Part shown: piece by piece, positions 47,192 through 55,908 of the stretch
How positions within the stretch are numbered: the stretch's first letter is position 1
Layout of the letters: each line of letters opens with the position of its first letter
From: Jatrophihabitans sp035642535
Lineage (GTDB): Bacteria > Actinomycetota > Actinomycetes > Mycobacteriales > Jatrophihabitantaceae
Assembly: GCA_035642535.1 (NCBI GenBank)
Contig: DASQSE010000094.1
Span: 1 to 64,000, forward strand
DNA: 64,000 nucleotides
Direction: 5' to 3'
Position numbers and translations under genes: made by a program
Notes under the pieces: model-generated
Database searches by the model: none
What the model was told of the DNA's origin: nothing
Seen by the model: only the letters and a program-made list of their open reading frames with translations

Positions 47192-49387
47192 TCATGCCTT
47201 CTCCAGGTACTCGGCCTGGTCGTCGTTGACGAGGGCGGCGACCTGCGCGGCCAGCAGCGGATGCCGGGCAAGCGTCGAATCGGCGGCGACGATGTCGGCA
47301 GCCTCCGTACGCGCTGCGGTGATCAACTCCTCGTCGCGTAGCAGCGACAACAGCCGCAGCTGGCGACGCCGGCCGGACTGCGCCGCGCCCAGCACATCGC
47401 CCTCACGCCGCTGCTCGACGTCGAGGCGGGCCAGCGTGAAACCGTCCGTCGTCGCGGCGACCGCATCCAGCCGGGTGCGGGCATCGGTGTCGCCCGGCAC
47501 GTCCGTAACGAGCAGGCACAGCCCCGGATCGCCGCCGCGCCCGACCCGGCCGCGCAGCTGGTGCAGCTGCGAGACGCCGAACCGGTCGGCGTCGAGGATC
47601 GCCATCACGCTGGCGTTCGGGACGTCGACGCCGACCTCGACCACCGTGGTCGCGACGAGGACGTCGACCTCCCTGGCGGCGAACGCACGCATCGTGCGGT
47701 CCTTTTCGTCGGACGAGAGCCGGCCATGCAGTGCGGCAAGGCGCAGGCCGCGCAACGGCCCGTCGGCCAGCATCGGCAGGACGTCGGTGACCGCGAGCGG
47801 CGGCCGGCGCGCGGGCGCGCCGGCGTCCTCGTCCTGGTACTCCGGGAAGTCGCCTTCGAAGTCGCTCACGTTCTCGCCGATGCGAGGACAGACGATGTAC
47901 GCCTGCCGCCCGGCCGCGACCTCCTCGCGGATGCGCTGCCACGCCCGCTCGAGCCAGCCCGGTTTCTCGACGGCGGGCACGACGCTCGTTGTGATCGGGG
48001 CGCGGCCGGCGGGCAGCTCGGACAGGGTGGACGTCTCGAGGTCGCCGAACACGGTCATCGCAACGGTGCGCGGGATGGGCGTCGCAGTCATCACGAGCAC
48101 GTGCGGCGGAGTGTCCGACTTCAGGCGCAACGCATCGCGCTGCTCGACGCCGAACCGGTGCTGCTCGTCGACGACGACAAGACCGAGCTCGGCGAAGCTC
48201 ACGTGTTCCTGGATCAGTGCGTGGGTGCCGACGACGATCCCCGCGGCCCCGCCGGCGGCGTCGAGCAGTGCGCGCTTGCGTGCGGCGGCCGGCAGCGACG
48301 CGGTGAGCAGCGCGATCTGGGTGGCGATTTCCGCACCGCCCAGCTGACCACCCTGCGCGAGCGGCCCGAGTAGCGCCCCGATCGTGCGCGCGTGCTGCGC
48401 GGCCAGCACCTCGGTGGGCGCCAACAGCGCGGCCTGCCCGCCGGCGTCGACCGTCTGCAGCATCGCGCGTAATGCGACGACCGTCTTGCCCGAGCCGACC
48501 TCGCCCTGCAGCAGGCGGTGCATCGGGTGGGGCTGGGCGAGCTCCTCGGTCAGCACCTCGCCGACCTCACGCTGCCCGGCGGTGAGCGTGAACGGCAGCG
48601 CCGCGTCGAACGCGTCGAGCAAGCCGCCCGCCTTCGCCGGGCGCGGCACGGCGGGGTTCGTACTCGCCAACCAGCGACGTTGGGCGAGGGCGAGCTGGAC
48701 ACCCATGGCCTCGTCCCACGCTAGGCGGCGGCGCGCGGCACGCCACTGCTCGCGGTCGTCCGGCTGGTGGATCGCACGCAGCGCGGCATCGCTGCCGAGC
48801 AGGCCGCGTCGGGCACGCAGCTCGGCGTCGAGCGGGTCCGGCACGGGGTCGAGGACGTGCAGCGCCTGCTGCACGGCGTTGGAGATGACCCAGGTGCGGA
48901 CGGATTGAGTGGCCGGATACACCGGGATCAACCGCCCCGCGTAGACGTCGGCGGCGAACTCGTCCACCGCATCGCCGCGCAGCAGCATGTACTCCGGATG
49001 GACGAGCTGCCGCCTGCGGTTGAACTCGCCGACCTTGCCGGCGAACAGGCCGCGCACTCCCGGCGTCAGCTCCCGCTTGCGCCAGTTGACGCTCTTGGCG
49101 CCGAAGAAGACCAGCTGCAGGGTGGCCGTGCCGTCGCCGACCAGCACCTCCAGACGCTGGGACCGAGGTGGACCCTTGACCGCGGTCGAGAGCACGTCGG
49201 CCACGACGGTGACCTCGTCCTCGAGGCGCAGCGCCGACAGTTCGGTGAGCTCACCGCGCTCGGCCATCCGGCGCGGGTAGTGCGACAGCAGGTCGCGCAC
49301 CGCGTGCATCTCGAAGGCGCGCTCCAGCGACTTCGCGGTCTTGCCACCGACTACCTCGCCGAGCCGCGTGTCGAGAGTGACCATCAC
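47192..49387 (-). CDS. recG: ATP-dependent DNA helicase RecG
   Basis: This 731-residue branch-migration helicase regresses stalled forks. It has an N-terminal wedge/OB domain (about 1-230), then helicase motifs: Q-region LTAGQREV, I GEVGSGKT, II VVDEQHRFG (DEQH box), III MTATPIPRT and VI QLRGRVGRGG. The start overlaps the preceding DAK2 gene stop. A pair of palindromic repeats begins 9 nt after its stop. Confidence 0.97.
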   Translation of the reverse strand: MMVTLDTRLGEVVGGKTAKSLERAFEMHAVRDLLSHYPRRMAERGELTELSALRLEDEVTVVADVLSTAVKGPPRSQRLEVLVGDGTATLQLVFFGAKSVNWRKRELTPGVRGLFAGKVGEFNRRRQLVHPEYMLLRGDAVDEFAADVYAGRLIPVYPATQSVRTWVISNAVQQALHVLDPVPDPLDAELRARRGLLGSDAALRAIHQPDDREQWRAARRRLAWDEAMGVQLALAQRRWLASTNPAVPRPAKAGGLLDAFDAALPFTLTAGQREVGEVLTEELAQPHPMHRLLQGEVGSGKTVVALRAMLQTVDAGGQAALLAPTEVLAAQHARTIGALLGPLAQGGQLGGAEIATQIALLTASLPAAARKRALLDAAGGAAGIVVGTHALIQEHVSFAELGLVVVDEQHRFGVEQRDALRLKSDTPPHVLVMTATPIPRTVAMTVFGDLETSTLSELPAGRAPITTSVVPAVEKPGWLERAWQRIREEVAAGRQAYIVCPRIGENVSDFEGDFPEYQDEDAGAPARRPPLAVTDVLPMLADGPLRGLRLAALHGRLSSDEKDRTMRAFAAREVDVLVATTVVEVGVDVPNASVMAILDADRFGVSQLHQLRGRVGRGGDPGLCLLVTDVPGDTDARTRLDAVAATTDGFTLARLDVEQRREGDVLGAAQSGRRRQLRLLSLLRDEELITAARTEAADIVAADSTLARHPLLAAQVAALVNDDQAEYLEKA

Positions 49388-50946
49388 TCCGCTCCGATGA
49401 TCACCGGATGCTCGGACTGGCCGCCTTCGTACACCATGACGTCGGTCAGCGGCGCCTGGCCGCGTACGTGCGCCTCCAGCAGTTCCCCGGCGCGCGGCGG
49501 GGCGTCGGCGCCGACGAGCACCGTCATGAGCTCAGCACCGACCCGGAGCAGCCGGTCGACGAGGCTGAACGCGACGGCCATCACGCCGTGGCCGATCTCG
49601 ACGACCTCGCCGTCGATCAGGCCGAGCACGTCGCCGGCCTGGCAGATCCCGACCGCGGTCAGCGCCTCCTCGGTCGCGAGCATGACCTCGGCGTGCCGGG
49701 TCGCGGCGGCCGCCTCGGCCATCGCGACGACGTTGTCGTCGAAGCGGCGCGCGGCGTCGTGGACGGCGATGGCAGCCAGGCCCTGCACCGGCGAGCGGGT
49801 GGGCACGACCGACACCCGTATGCCGTGCGTCCGGGCCTGATCGGCGGCGGTCTCGGCCACGCCCGCGACTCGCGCGGCGTTCGGCAGCAGCACGAGCTCG
49901 CGCGCGCCGCTGGACCGGATGACCTCGACGACGTCGGCGACCGAAGGCGACGTACTGCCCGGTGCGTCGACGACCCGCACGCCCGCCGACTCGAACAAGT
50001 GGGCCACTCCGCGGCCCGGCGCGACCGCCACGATGGCCGCGCCACCTCGGTGCCCGACGTGCGCCTCGTCGATCAGCCGGACGACCGAGATCTTGTGCGG
50101 CCGGCCTGCTTCGACACCTGCCTCGATCGCCGCTCCAACGTCGTCCACGTGCACATGCACGTTCCAGGCGTCCGTGCCGAGGCTGACGACCGCGACCGAG
50201 TCGCCCAGGGCGGACAGCTCGTCGGTGAGCTTCTCGACCTGGGTCGCGGACGCGTCCAGCAGGTATTGGACCTCGTAGCCCAAGCCGCCACCGGCATCGC
50301 GTCGCTGGTCGGGCGAACGCAGCGGCATCCGCACCGGGGCGAGCGGCAGGCGCTGCCCGGTGATCGTGCGGGCCAGCGCATCCAGGAGCACCACGAGGCC
50401 GCGGCCGCCGGCGTCGACGACCCCGGCCTGGGCGAGCTCGGCTAACTGCGACGGCGTCCGCTGCAGCGCGGAATCGGCGGCCCGGAGAGCGTTGACCACG
50501 ATCTCGCCGAGCGTTGCGCCGCGCGCACCTTCCGCGGCCGCACGGGCGACGGTCAGGATCGTGCCCTCGACCGGGACGACCACGGCCGTCCGGGCCAGCC
50601 GGGCGGCGCGATCCAGACCGGCCGGCGCCGCGACGGCGTCGAAATCGCCCGACGTCGAATCGGCCAGCCCGCGCAGGATCTGCGAGACGATGAACCCGGA
50701 GTTGCCGAGCGCCCCCTGCGCCGCGCCGAGAGCCAGGGCGGCGAGCGCGGCGGCCGCGTCGGACGGTTGCGCGCCGCGCAAGGCCGCGTCGGCGGCACGC
50801 ATCGTCGAGACCAGATTGCTCCCGGTGTCGGAGTCAGGGACCGGGTACACGTTGAGTGCGTCGATCTCCGCCCGGTGCGCGTCGAGGAGGTCGACCGCGG
50901 TGCGGCTCCACCGGCCGACAGCATCCGCGTCCAGGGCGTCGAGCAT
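49384..50946 (-). CDS. DhaL/DAK2-domain fatty acid kinase-like protein
   Basis: This 520-residue protein has an N-terminal DhaL domain (about 1-200), where NVYPVPDSDTGSNL is the ATP/Mg motif with both Asp kept but Gly-Thr changed to Ser-Ser. The C-terminal EDD/DegV-like segment ends LTDVMVYEGGQSEHPVIIGAE. This resembles FakA, the kinase that phosphorylates fatty acids held by FakB; FakB is not in the window. ATG 50946 is preceded by AGGAGGGG. recG follows with overlap, as in mycobacteria. Confidence 0.88.
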   Translation of the reverse strand: MLDALDADAVGRWSRTAVDLLDAHRAEIDALNVYPVPDSDTGSNLVSTMRAADAALRGAQPSDAAAALAALALGAAQGALGNSGFIVSQILRGLADSTSGDFDAVAAPAGLDRAARLARTAVVVPVEGTILTVARAAAEGARGATLGEIVVNALRAADSALQRTPSQLAELAQAGVVDAGGRGLVVLLDALARTITGQRLPLAPVRMPLRSPDQRRDAGGGLGYEVQYLLDASATQVEKLTDELSALGDSVAVVSLGTDAWNVHVHVDDVGAAIEAGVEAGRPHKISVVRLIDEAHVGHRGGAAIVAVAPGRGVAHLFESAGVRVVDAPGSTSPSVADVVEVIRSSGARELVLLPNAARVAGVAETAADQARTHGIRVSVVPTRSPVQGLAAIAVHDAARRFDDNVVAMAEAAAATRHAEVMLATEEALTAVGICQAGDVLGLIDGEVVEIGHGVMAVAFSLVDRLLRVGAELMTVLVGADAPPRAGELLEAHVRGQAPLTDVMVYEGGQSEHPVIIGAE

Positions 50947-51139
50947 CGGAGCGCGCCCCTCCTCTCGGCCCACCGTCGTGTGCGCGAACCATACTGTTCG
51001 GGCCCGACGGTACCGACGTTTCGGCCGCCTGCGGCCATCGCGGTTTGGCCGGGTCGAGATGCGGACGTTAGACTTCCTCGGTTGCCCGAACCGGGTTTCG
51101 GGTGCCTTGAGCGTTCGTCAATCTGCAAGGAGTTCCACA

Positions 51140-51328
51140 GTGGCCAGCGTCTGCGATGTCTGCGGCAAGGGGCCCGGCTTCGGCATGTCGGTCTCGCACT
51201 CGCACCGCCGGACCCACCGCCGGTGGAACCCCAACGTGCAGACCGTGCGCGCGCTCGTCGCCCCAGGCACGCGCCGCCGCATCAAGGTCTGCACGTCCTG
51301 CCTGAAGGCAGGCAAGGTCACGCGGTAG
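51140..51328 (+). CDS. rpmB: 50S ribosomal protein L28
   Basis: This 62-residue protein is VASVCDVCGKGPGFGMSVSH followed by HRRTHRRWNPN, typical of L28 and of the zinc-binding C+ kind (CDVC and CTSC). GTG 51140 has AAGGAG 8 nt upstream. It is divergent from the DAK2 gene, and its end overlaps the convergent acetyltransferase gene by 11 nt. Confidence 0.97.
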   Translation: MASVCDVCGKGPGFGMSVSHSHRRTHRRWNPNVQTVRALVAPGTRRRIKVCTSCLKAGKVTR

Positions 51329-51791
51329 TCCGCTGCGCCGCCACCGGCAGCGCTTTGCCGAAGAACAGGGCCTTCGGGTAGCGCGCGTAGTGGCCGAACG
51401 GCGCCGCGGGCAGGTAGCCGGACTGCTTGTAGAGCGCGATCGCCTCGGGCTGCGACGGGCCGGTGTTGAGGACGATGCGCGCGAGTCCGGCCTCCGCGAT
51501 CGTGCGTTCCAGCGCCACGAGCATCTGCCGGGCCAGGCCGCGCCGACGCGCGCCGGCCACGACGTACATCCGCTTGATCTCGGCTGTCGATTCGTCCAGG
51601 CGGCGCCAACCGCCGGTTGCCGCCGGCGACCCGTCGAGCAGCCCGACCAGGAACAGACCTCGCGGTGGCCGGAACTGCGCCGCGTCGACTGCCGCGCCGT
51701 CCCGACCCCCGTACCGCTCGACGTACTCGGCCTGGACTTCCTCGATCATGCGCGCGACGTCCGGGTCCTCGTACGGGCGTGCCTCGATCAT
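51318..51791 (-). CDS. GNAT-family N-acetyltransferase
   Basis: This 157-residue acetyltransferase starts MIEARPYEDPDVARMIEEVQ. RMYVVAGARRRGLARQMLVALE is the acetyl-CoA motif and IVLNTGPSQPEAIALYKQSGYLP the C-terminal conserved part. A GTG three codons earlier (51800) is an alternative. It is downstream of thiL on the same strand. The substrate is unknown. Confidence 0.85.
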   Translation of the reverse strand: MIEARPYEDPDVARMIEEVQAEYVERYGGRDGAAVDAAQFRPPRGLFLVGLLDGSPAATGGWRRLDESTAEIKRMYVVAGARRRGLARQMLVALERTIAEAGLARIVLNTGPSQPEAIALYKQSGYLPAAPFGHYARYPKALFFGKALPVAAQRTTA

Positions 51792-51841
51792 GAAACCCAC
51801 CCGGGCAGCGTACGAGTCGGCGCCGACGGCGACGATCGAAA

Positions 51842-52777
51842 TTACCGGAAGTGTTCGTGCCCGCCGACCGGCCAGCGCCGGCCGTCGACACGCACTCCTT
51901 CGCCTTCCACCACAGCGCCGATAACGCGCCACGGATCGGGCAGTGCGGTACGCGCCGGGAACGTGGCCGCCAGCGCGTAATCGTCCCCGCCGGCGAGCAC
52001 CCACACCATCGGGTCGACGTTGAGCGCGGCGCCGACTTCGCGCAACCGGGACGGCACGTCGACGTCCTGCGCACGGAGCTCGATTCGCACGCCACTCGCC
52101 TCGGCGATGTGTCCGAGGTCGGCCACCAGACCGTCGCTCACGTCCGTCATGGAAGTGGCGCCGAGCGAGGCCGCGCGCGGACCTTCGAAGTACGGCGGCT
52201 CGGGACGCCGGTGCGCCGCCACCACCTGAACCGGAGATCGGAAGCCGCGGCCGAGCACGGCGAAGCCGGCGGCGGCCCACCCGAGCCGGCCGCACACCGC
52301 CACGACATCGCCGCGCTGCGCACCGCCGAGTGTGATCGGTTCGCGGCCTTCGAGGGTGCCGAGCGCGGTGAGCGCGATCGTGACCTGGTCGGCCGCAGTC
52401 ACGTCGCCGCCCACGATGGCGGCGTCGACCTGCGCGCACTCCTCGCGCAGCCCGGTGATCAGTCCGTCGACCCAGTCCAGCTCCAGCTTGGCGGGCGCTG
52501 CGAACCCGACGAGCAGTGCCGTCGGGGCCGCGCCCATCGCGGCGATGTCGGAGAACCCACGAGCCGCTGCCTTGTGGCCGACGTCCTCCGCGGCTGACCA
52601 GTCGCGACGGAAGTGTCTGCCCTCGACGAGCAGGTCGGTCGAGACGACGACCCGGCCATCGGGCGCCGCGACCACCGCGGCGTCGTCGCCGGGGCCCAGC
52701 AGAGTGCTCGGCGCGCTCTCGAGGCCGGCTGTGACTCGGGCAATGAGTCCGAACTCGCCGGCGTCGGAGACGGTGAT
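51842..52777 (-). CDS. thiL: Thiamine-monophosphate kinase (apparent ATC start)
   Basis: This 311-residue enzyme phosphorylates thiamine monophosphate to the diphosphate cofactor. GEFGLIARVTAGL and LLGPGDDAAVV form the N-terminal Mg-ATP site, then VVVSTDLLVEGRHF, SDIAAMGAAPTALLV, GGDVTAADQ and TDVSDGLVADLGHI. The conserved N-terminus has no ATG, GTG, TTG or CTG before it; an in-frame TAG lies 12 codons upstream of an ATC at 52777. That ATC is spaced 7 nt from GGGAG (52789-52785). The first canonical start, GTG 52675, would remove the GDD site. Either ATC is used or one base is wrong. Confidence 0.88.
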   Translation of the reverse strand: MTVSDAGEFGLIARVTAGLESAPSTLLGPGDDAAVVAAPDGRVVVSTDLLVEGRHFRRDWSAAEDVGHKAAARGFSDIAAMGAAPTALLVGFAAPAKLELDWVDGLITGLREECAQVDAAIVGGDVTAADQVTIALTALGTLEGREPITLGGAQRGDVVAVCGRLGWAAAGFAVLGRGFRSPVQVVAAHRRPEPPYFEGPRAASLGATSMTDVSDGLVADLGHIAEASGVRIELRAQDVDVPSRLREVGAALNVDPMVWVLAGGDDYALAATFPARTALPDPWRVIGAVVEGEGVRVDGRRWPVGGHEHFR

Positions 52778-52887
52778 GGCCCTGCTCCCTACGTGAAGGT
52801 CCTGCGCTACGTTCTACCGGTCGGGTCTACTGCACAAGCCCAGGACGCGCCGCACTTTCCGAGACAAGACACGTGGAGGCTGTTTCG

Positions 52888-53124
52888 ATGAGCGTCAGCG
52901 CCTACATCCTGATCCAGACCGAGGTCGGCAAGGCGGCGTCTGTCGCCGAGCAGATCGGCGGGCTCGCTGGGGTGGCCAGCGCCGAGGACGTGACCGGTCC
53001 GTACGACGTCATCGTCCGCGCGGAGGCGGACACGGTCGACGAGTTGGGCAAGCTGGTCGTCGCCAACGTGCAGTCCGTCGAGGGAATCACCCGCACACTG
53101 ACCTGCCCGGTCGTGCACCTGTAG
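52888..53124 (+). CDS. Stand-alone Lrp/AsnC ligand-binding (RAM) domain protein
   Basis: This 78-residue protein, MSVSAYILIQTEVGKAASVAE to ITRTLTCPVVHL, is just the effector-binding domain of Lrp/AsnC regulators with no helix-turn-helix. GGAGG stands 8 nt before ATG 52888. Such domains form dimers to octamers and sense amino acids. It is divergent from thiL and followed by the DUF3515 gene 14 nt later. Confidence 0.88.
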   Translation: MSVSAYILIQTEVGKAASVAEQIGGLAGVASAEDVTGPYDVIVRAEADTVDELGKLVVANVQSVEGITRTLTCPVVHL

Positions 53125-53138
53125 AAGAGGACGGCCCG

Positions 53139-53729
53139 ATAGACCCCGTCTACCGCAGGGCGGCGCTCATCGCGACCGCCGTGACGGTTCCGCTCGTGGT
53201 GATCATTGCGCTGGCGATCGGTGCGCTGAGCGGCGGTGGCGGCGCATCCCCGAGCTCGACGCCGAGCGTGCTGCCGCCGCTGAGCCCGGCCGGTCCTCCG
53301 CACGCCGTCGCGGAGCAGAAGGCGTGCACGAAGGTGCTGGCGCAGTTGCCGGTGCAGATCGGCAAGCTCGCCCAGCGCATCGTGCACCCCCACCCGGACT
53401 CGCCGTTCGTGGTGGCGTGGGGCGATCCCGCGGTCGTCCTCTCCTGCGGCGTCGATCGGCCGAAGGATCTCCACCCCGGCTCGGCAGCCGAGTTCCAGAG
53501 CGGCGGCATCGACACCGGCCCGTACTACGACGTCTCCTCGAGCGGTGCCGCGAACGTGTGGACCACGGTCGATCGCGGCCCCTACATCGCGATCACCGTG
53601 CCGGCGACCTACCAGGGTGCGGATGTACTCCCGCCGCTGTCTCGGGCGATCGCCGACGCGCTGCCCGCAGTGTGCAGCACCGACCCGAGCACGCCGGACG
53701 TGTCCAAGCTCTGCACCCGGCGCACCTGA
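53139..53729 (+). CDS. DUF3515 membrane-anchored protein (apparent ATA start)
   Basis: This protein of about 196 residues has an N-terminal signal/anchor YRRAALIATAVTVPLVVIIALAIG and an extracytoplasmic domain with conserved Cys residues (EQKACTKVL, VLSCGVDRP, AVCSTDP, KLCTRRT). DUF3515 proteins lie near ddl and thiL in other actinobacteria. The only canonical start, GTG 53181, lies inside the helix and drops the positive DPVYRR segment. ATA 53139 has AGAGG 8 nt upstream and gives a proper n-region. Start uncertain; 53181 is the conservative choice. The stop is 2 nt from a palindromic repeat. Confidence 0.78.
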   Translation: MDPVYRRAALIATAVTVPLVVIIALAIGALSGGGGASPSSTPSVLPPLSPAGPPHAVAEQKACTKVLAQLPVQIGKLAQRIVHPHPDSPFVVAWGDPAVVLSCGVDRPKDLHPGSAAEFQSGGIDTGPYYDVSSSGAANVWTTVDRGPYIAITVPATYQGADVLPPLSRAIADALPAVCSTDPSTPDVSKLCTRRT

Positions 53730-53731
53730 CG

Positions 53732-53779
53732 AGTTGTCCGCCCTTCGATACGCATGGACGTCACGAAGGGCGGACAACT
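53732..53779. repeat. 48-bp palindromic repeat, copy 3
   Basis: AGTTGTCCGCCC, 24 bases, GGGCGGACAACT; pairing extends to a perfect 16-bp stem including TTCG/CGAA with loop ATACGCATGGACGTCA. It begins 2 nt after the DUF3515 stop. First of a pair between convergent genes, with a 63-bp period to the next copy. Confidence 0.92.
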
Positions 53780-53794
53780 TCGTAGATAGACGTC

Positions 53795-53842
53795 AGTTGT
53801 CCGCCCTTGGGCGCGCATGAACGTCACGAAGGGCGGACAACT
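53795..53842. repeat. 48-bp palindromic repeat, copy 4
   Basis: AGTTGTCCGCCC, 24 bases, GGGCGGACAACT, with a 14-bp perfect stem. The centre GCGCGCATGAACGTCACG resembles copy 3. It ends 7 nt from the stop of the convergent MerR gene. The spacer to copy 3 is 15 bp (53780-53794), the same length as in the 47-kb pair but different in sequence. Confidence 0.92.
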
Positions 53843-53849
53843 CGGTGGG

Positions 53850-54560
53850 TCAGGACTCGAGCCGGCGGTGCGCGGCTGCGTCGGCGGCCCTGGCGAACGC
53901 GCCGAGCAGGCCCTGCAGCGCCAGCGGCCGCATTCGCTGGAGGATCGCCATGAGCTGCTCGTGGTCGATCTCGCCGCGCTGATAAGGACCCCAGACAGCG
54001 CGCGCGAACAGGTCGGTGAGCCCGTTCGCGACAGCGGTCGCGTGCTGCTCGATGATCGTGGCCGACTCGCGCAGCACCGCCGGCGGCACCGGCAGCTCCA
54101 TGAGTTCGACCGCATGCCCGAGGATGACCGGCGAGGCGAGGAACCGGCCGCTCGGCCGCCGCTCCAGCGCGCCGAGCGAAACCAGGTCGTCGATCTGGCC
54201 GTCCGTGATGCGTCGCCCGGCCCGCCGCTCGAGGCCGGCGCGGTCGAGCTCCTCGGTCTGCTCCGGCAGCCACGGTGCGAGAACCGCACTCTGCACGGCG
54301 TACTCGTCCGGCGACGCGTCCTCGGGAATGCGCGCGAGCACCCGCTGGATCGCCGACAACGTATATCCGTGCTTCTGCAAGGTGCGGACGAGATCGAGGC
54401 GCATCCGGTGCCGCGCGTCGTAATACGCGACCCGGCCGCGGCGCTGCGGCGGCGGCAGCAGCCCCTCACTTGCGTAGAAGCGCAGCGTGCGTACGGTCAT
54501 GCCGGTACGCGCCGCGAGTTCGTCGACAGTCATTTCGCCGTCGACGACCGCCTCCGCCAT
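53850..54560 (-). CDS. MerR-family transcriptional regulator
   Basis: This 236-residue regulator has an N-terminal winged helix MTVDELAARTGMTVRTLRFYASEGLLPPPQRRGRVAYYDARHRMRLDLVRTLQKHGYTLSAIQRVL (from about residue 10), a MerR classic, then a long helical effector domain with no metal-binding Cys. It is divergent from fadA-fadB and so may control beta-oxidation in response to an acyl-CoA or fatty acid, by inference from position only. Confidence 0.88.
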   Translation of the reverse strand: MAEAVVDGEMTVDELAARTGMTVRTLRFYASEGLLPPPQRRGRVAYYDARHRMRLDLVRTLQKHGYTLSAIQRVLARIPEDASPDEYAVQSAVLAPWLPEQTEELDRAGLERRAGRRITDGQIDDLVSLGALERRPSGRFLASPVILGHAVELMELPVPPAVLRESATIIEQHATAVANGLTDLFARAVWGPYQRGEIDHEQLMAILQRMRPLALQGLLGAFARAADAAAHRRLES

Positions 54561-54614
54561 GGTTGCCGAGCGTAGACGCGTCGTGGATAGGGCCACAATC
54601 ACTGGCACTTGATG

Positions 54615-54625
54615 ACTGTGACAGT
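54615..54625. promoter_or_regulatory. Short palindrome in the merR-fadA intergenic region
   Basis: ACTG-TGA-CAGT lies midway in the 106-nt divergent gap, next to TAAGAC, 41 nt before fadA. MerR proteins bind palindromes within long-spacer promoters, so this is a candidate site, but it is short. Confidence 0.3.
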
Positions 54626-54666
54626 AAGACTGGGAGCATTCGGTCGGTGAGCCTCTTGGAGGGCAC

Positions 54667-55908
54667 ATGGCAATGACAAGCTCGGGTCGCAAGCTCCCCT
54701 CGGAAGCATTCGTCTACGACGCGATCCGTACCCCGCGCGGACGCGGCAAGGACACCGGATCCCTGCACGGCACCAAGCCGGTGTCGCTCGTGGTCGGACT
54801 TCTCGACGAGGTACGCAAACGCAACGTGAGCCTCGACCCGGCCAACGTCGAGGACGTCGTCCTGGGCGTCGTCTCACCGGTCGGCGAGCAGGGCGCCGAC
54901 ATCTCCCGCACCGCGGCGCTCGTCGCCGGTTACGAGACCTCCGGTCCGGGCTTCCAACTCAACCGTTTCTGCGCCTCCGGCCTCGAGGCCGTGAACGTCG
55001 CCGCGGCGAAGGTGCGCTCCGGTTGGCACGACCTGATCTTCGCCGGCGGCGTCGAGTCGATGTCGCGGGTTCCGATGGGCTCCGACGGCGGCGCGTGGGC
55101 GCAGGATCCCGAGACCGCTTACCAGACCGGCTTCGTCCCACAGGGCGTCGGCGCGGACCTGATCGCCACGATGGAGGGCTTCAGCCGGGCCGACGTCGAC
55201 GCGTTCGCTGCCGAGTCACAACTGCGGGCGGCGAAGGCGATGGCCGACGGGGCGTTCGACAAGTCCGTCATCCCGGTCGTCGAGCTCAACGGCCAGGTTG
55301 TCCTCGACCGCGACGAGTACCCGCGGCCGGGCACGACGGTCGAGGCGCTGGCCGGGCTCAAGCCGTCGTTCGCCGCCGTCTCCGACATGGGCGGTTTCGG
55401 CGCCGTCGCGCTGCAGAAATACCACTGGGTCGAGAAGATCAACCACGTCCACACGCCGGGCAACTCGTCCGGCATCGTCGACGGCGCCTCGCTGACGGTG
55501 ATCGGCAGCGAGCAGGCCGGCCGGGACAACGACCTCACGCCGCGCGCCCGCGTCGTCTCGGTCAGCGTCGTCGGCACGGAGCCGACGATCATGCTCACCG
55601 GCCCGGCGCCGGCCGCGCAGAAGGCGCTCGCCAAGGCCGGCCTGACGATCGAGGACATCGATCTGTTCGAGGTCAACGAGGCGTTCGCAGCCGTCGTGCT
55701 CAAGTTCATGAAGGACCTCGGCGTGCCGCACGAGAAGGTCAACGTCAACGGCGGCGCGATCGCGCTCGGTCACCCGCTCGGCGCCACCGGTGCGATGATC
55801 CTCGGCACCTTGATCGACGAGCTGGAGCGGCGCGACCTGCGTCGTGGACTGGCCACCCTGTGCATCGGCGGCGGCATGGGCGTCGCGACCATCGTGGAGC
55901 GAATCTGA
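54667..55908 (+). CDS. fadA: Acetyl-CoA C-acyltransferase (3-ketoacyl-CoA thiolase)
   Basis: This 413-residue thiolase cleaves 3-ketoacyl-CoA in the last beta-oxidation step. The nucleophilic Cys is in LNRFCASGLEAV (about 98), NEAFAAV and GGAIALGHPLGATG carry the catalytic His, and LCIGGGMG holds the second Cys. GGAGGG stands just before the ATG. Its TGA shares a base with the ATG of fadB (TGATG), so the pair forms the trifunctional complex stoichiometrically. Confidence 0.95.
   Translation: MAMTSSGRKLPSEAFVYDAIRTPRGRGKDTGSLHGTKPVSLVVGLLDEVRKRNVSLDPANVEDVVLGVVSPVGEQGADISRTAALVAGYETSGPGFQLNRFCASGLEAVNVAAAKVRSGWHDLIFAGGVESMSRVPMGSDGGAWAQDPETAYQTGFVPQGVGADLIATMEGFSRADVDAFAAESQLRAAKAMADGAFDKSVIPVVELNGQVVLDRDEYPRPGTTVEALAGLKPSFAAVSDMGGFGAVALQKYHWVEKINHVHTPGNSSGIVDGASLTVIGSEQAGRDNDLTPRARVVSVSVVGTEPTIMLTGPAPAAQKALAKAGLTIEDIDLFEVNEAFAAVVLKFMKDLGVPHEKVNVNGGAIALGHPLGATGAMILGTLIDELERRDLRRGLATLCIGGGMGVATIVERI

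Noticed and set aside
51800..52439. N-terminal extension of the acetyltransferase at 51318
   Set aside because: The longer frame is antisense-like Arg-rich sequence through thiL; the conserved protein starts at 51791.
52778..52887. TPP riboswitch upstream of thiL
   Set aside because: No THI-box sequence (CTGAGA...ACCTGATC-like) is present, and the leader is only about 100 nt shared with a divergent gene.
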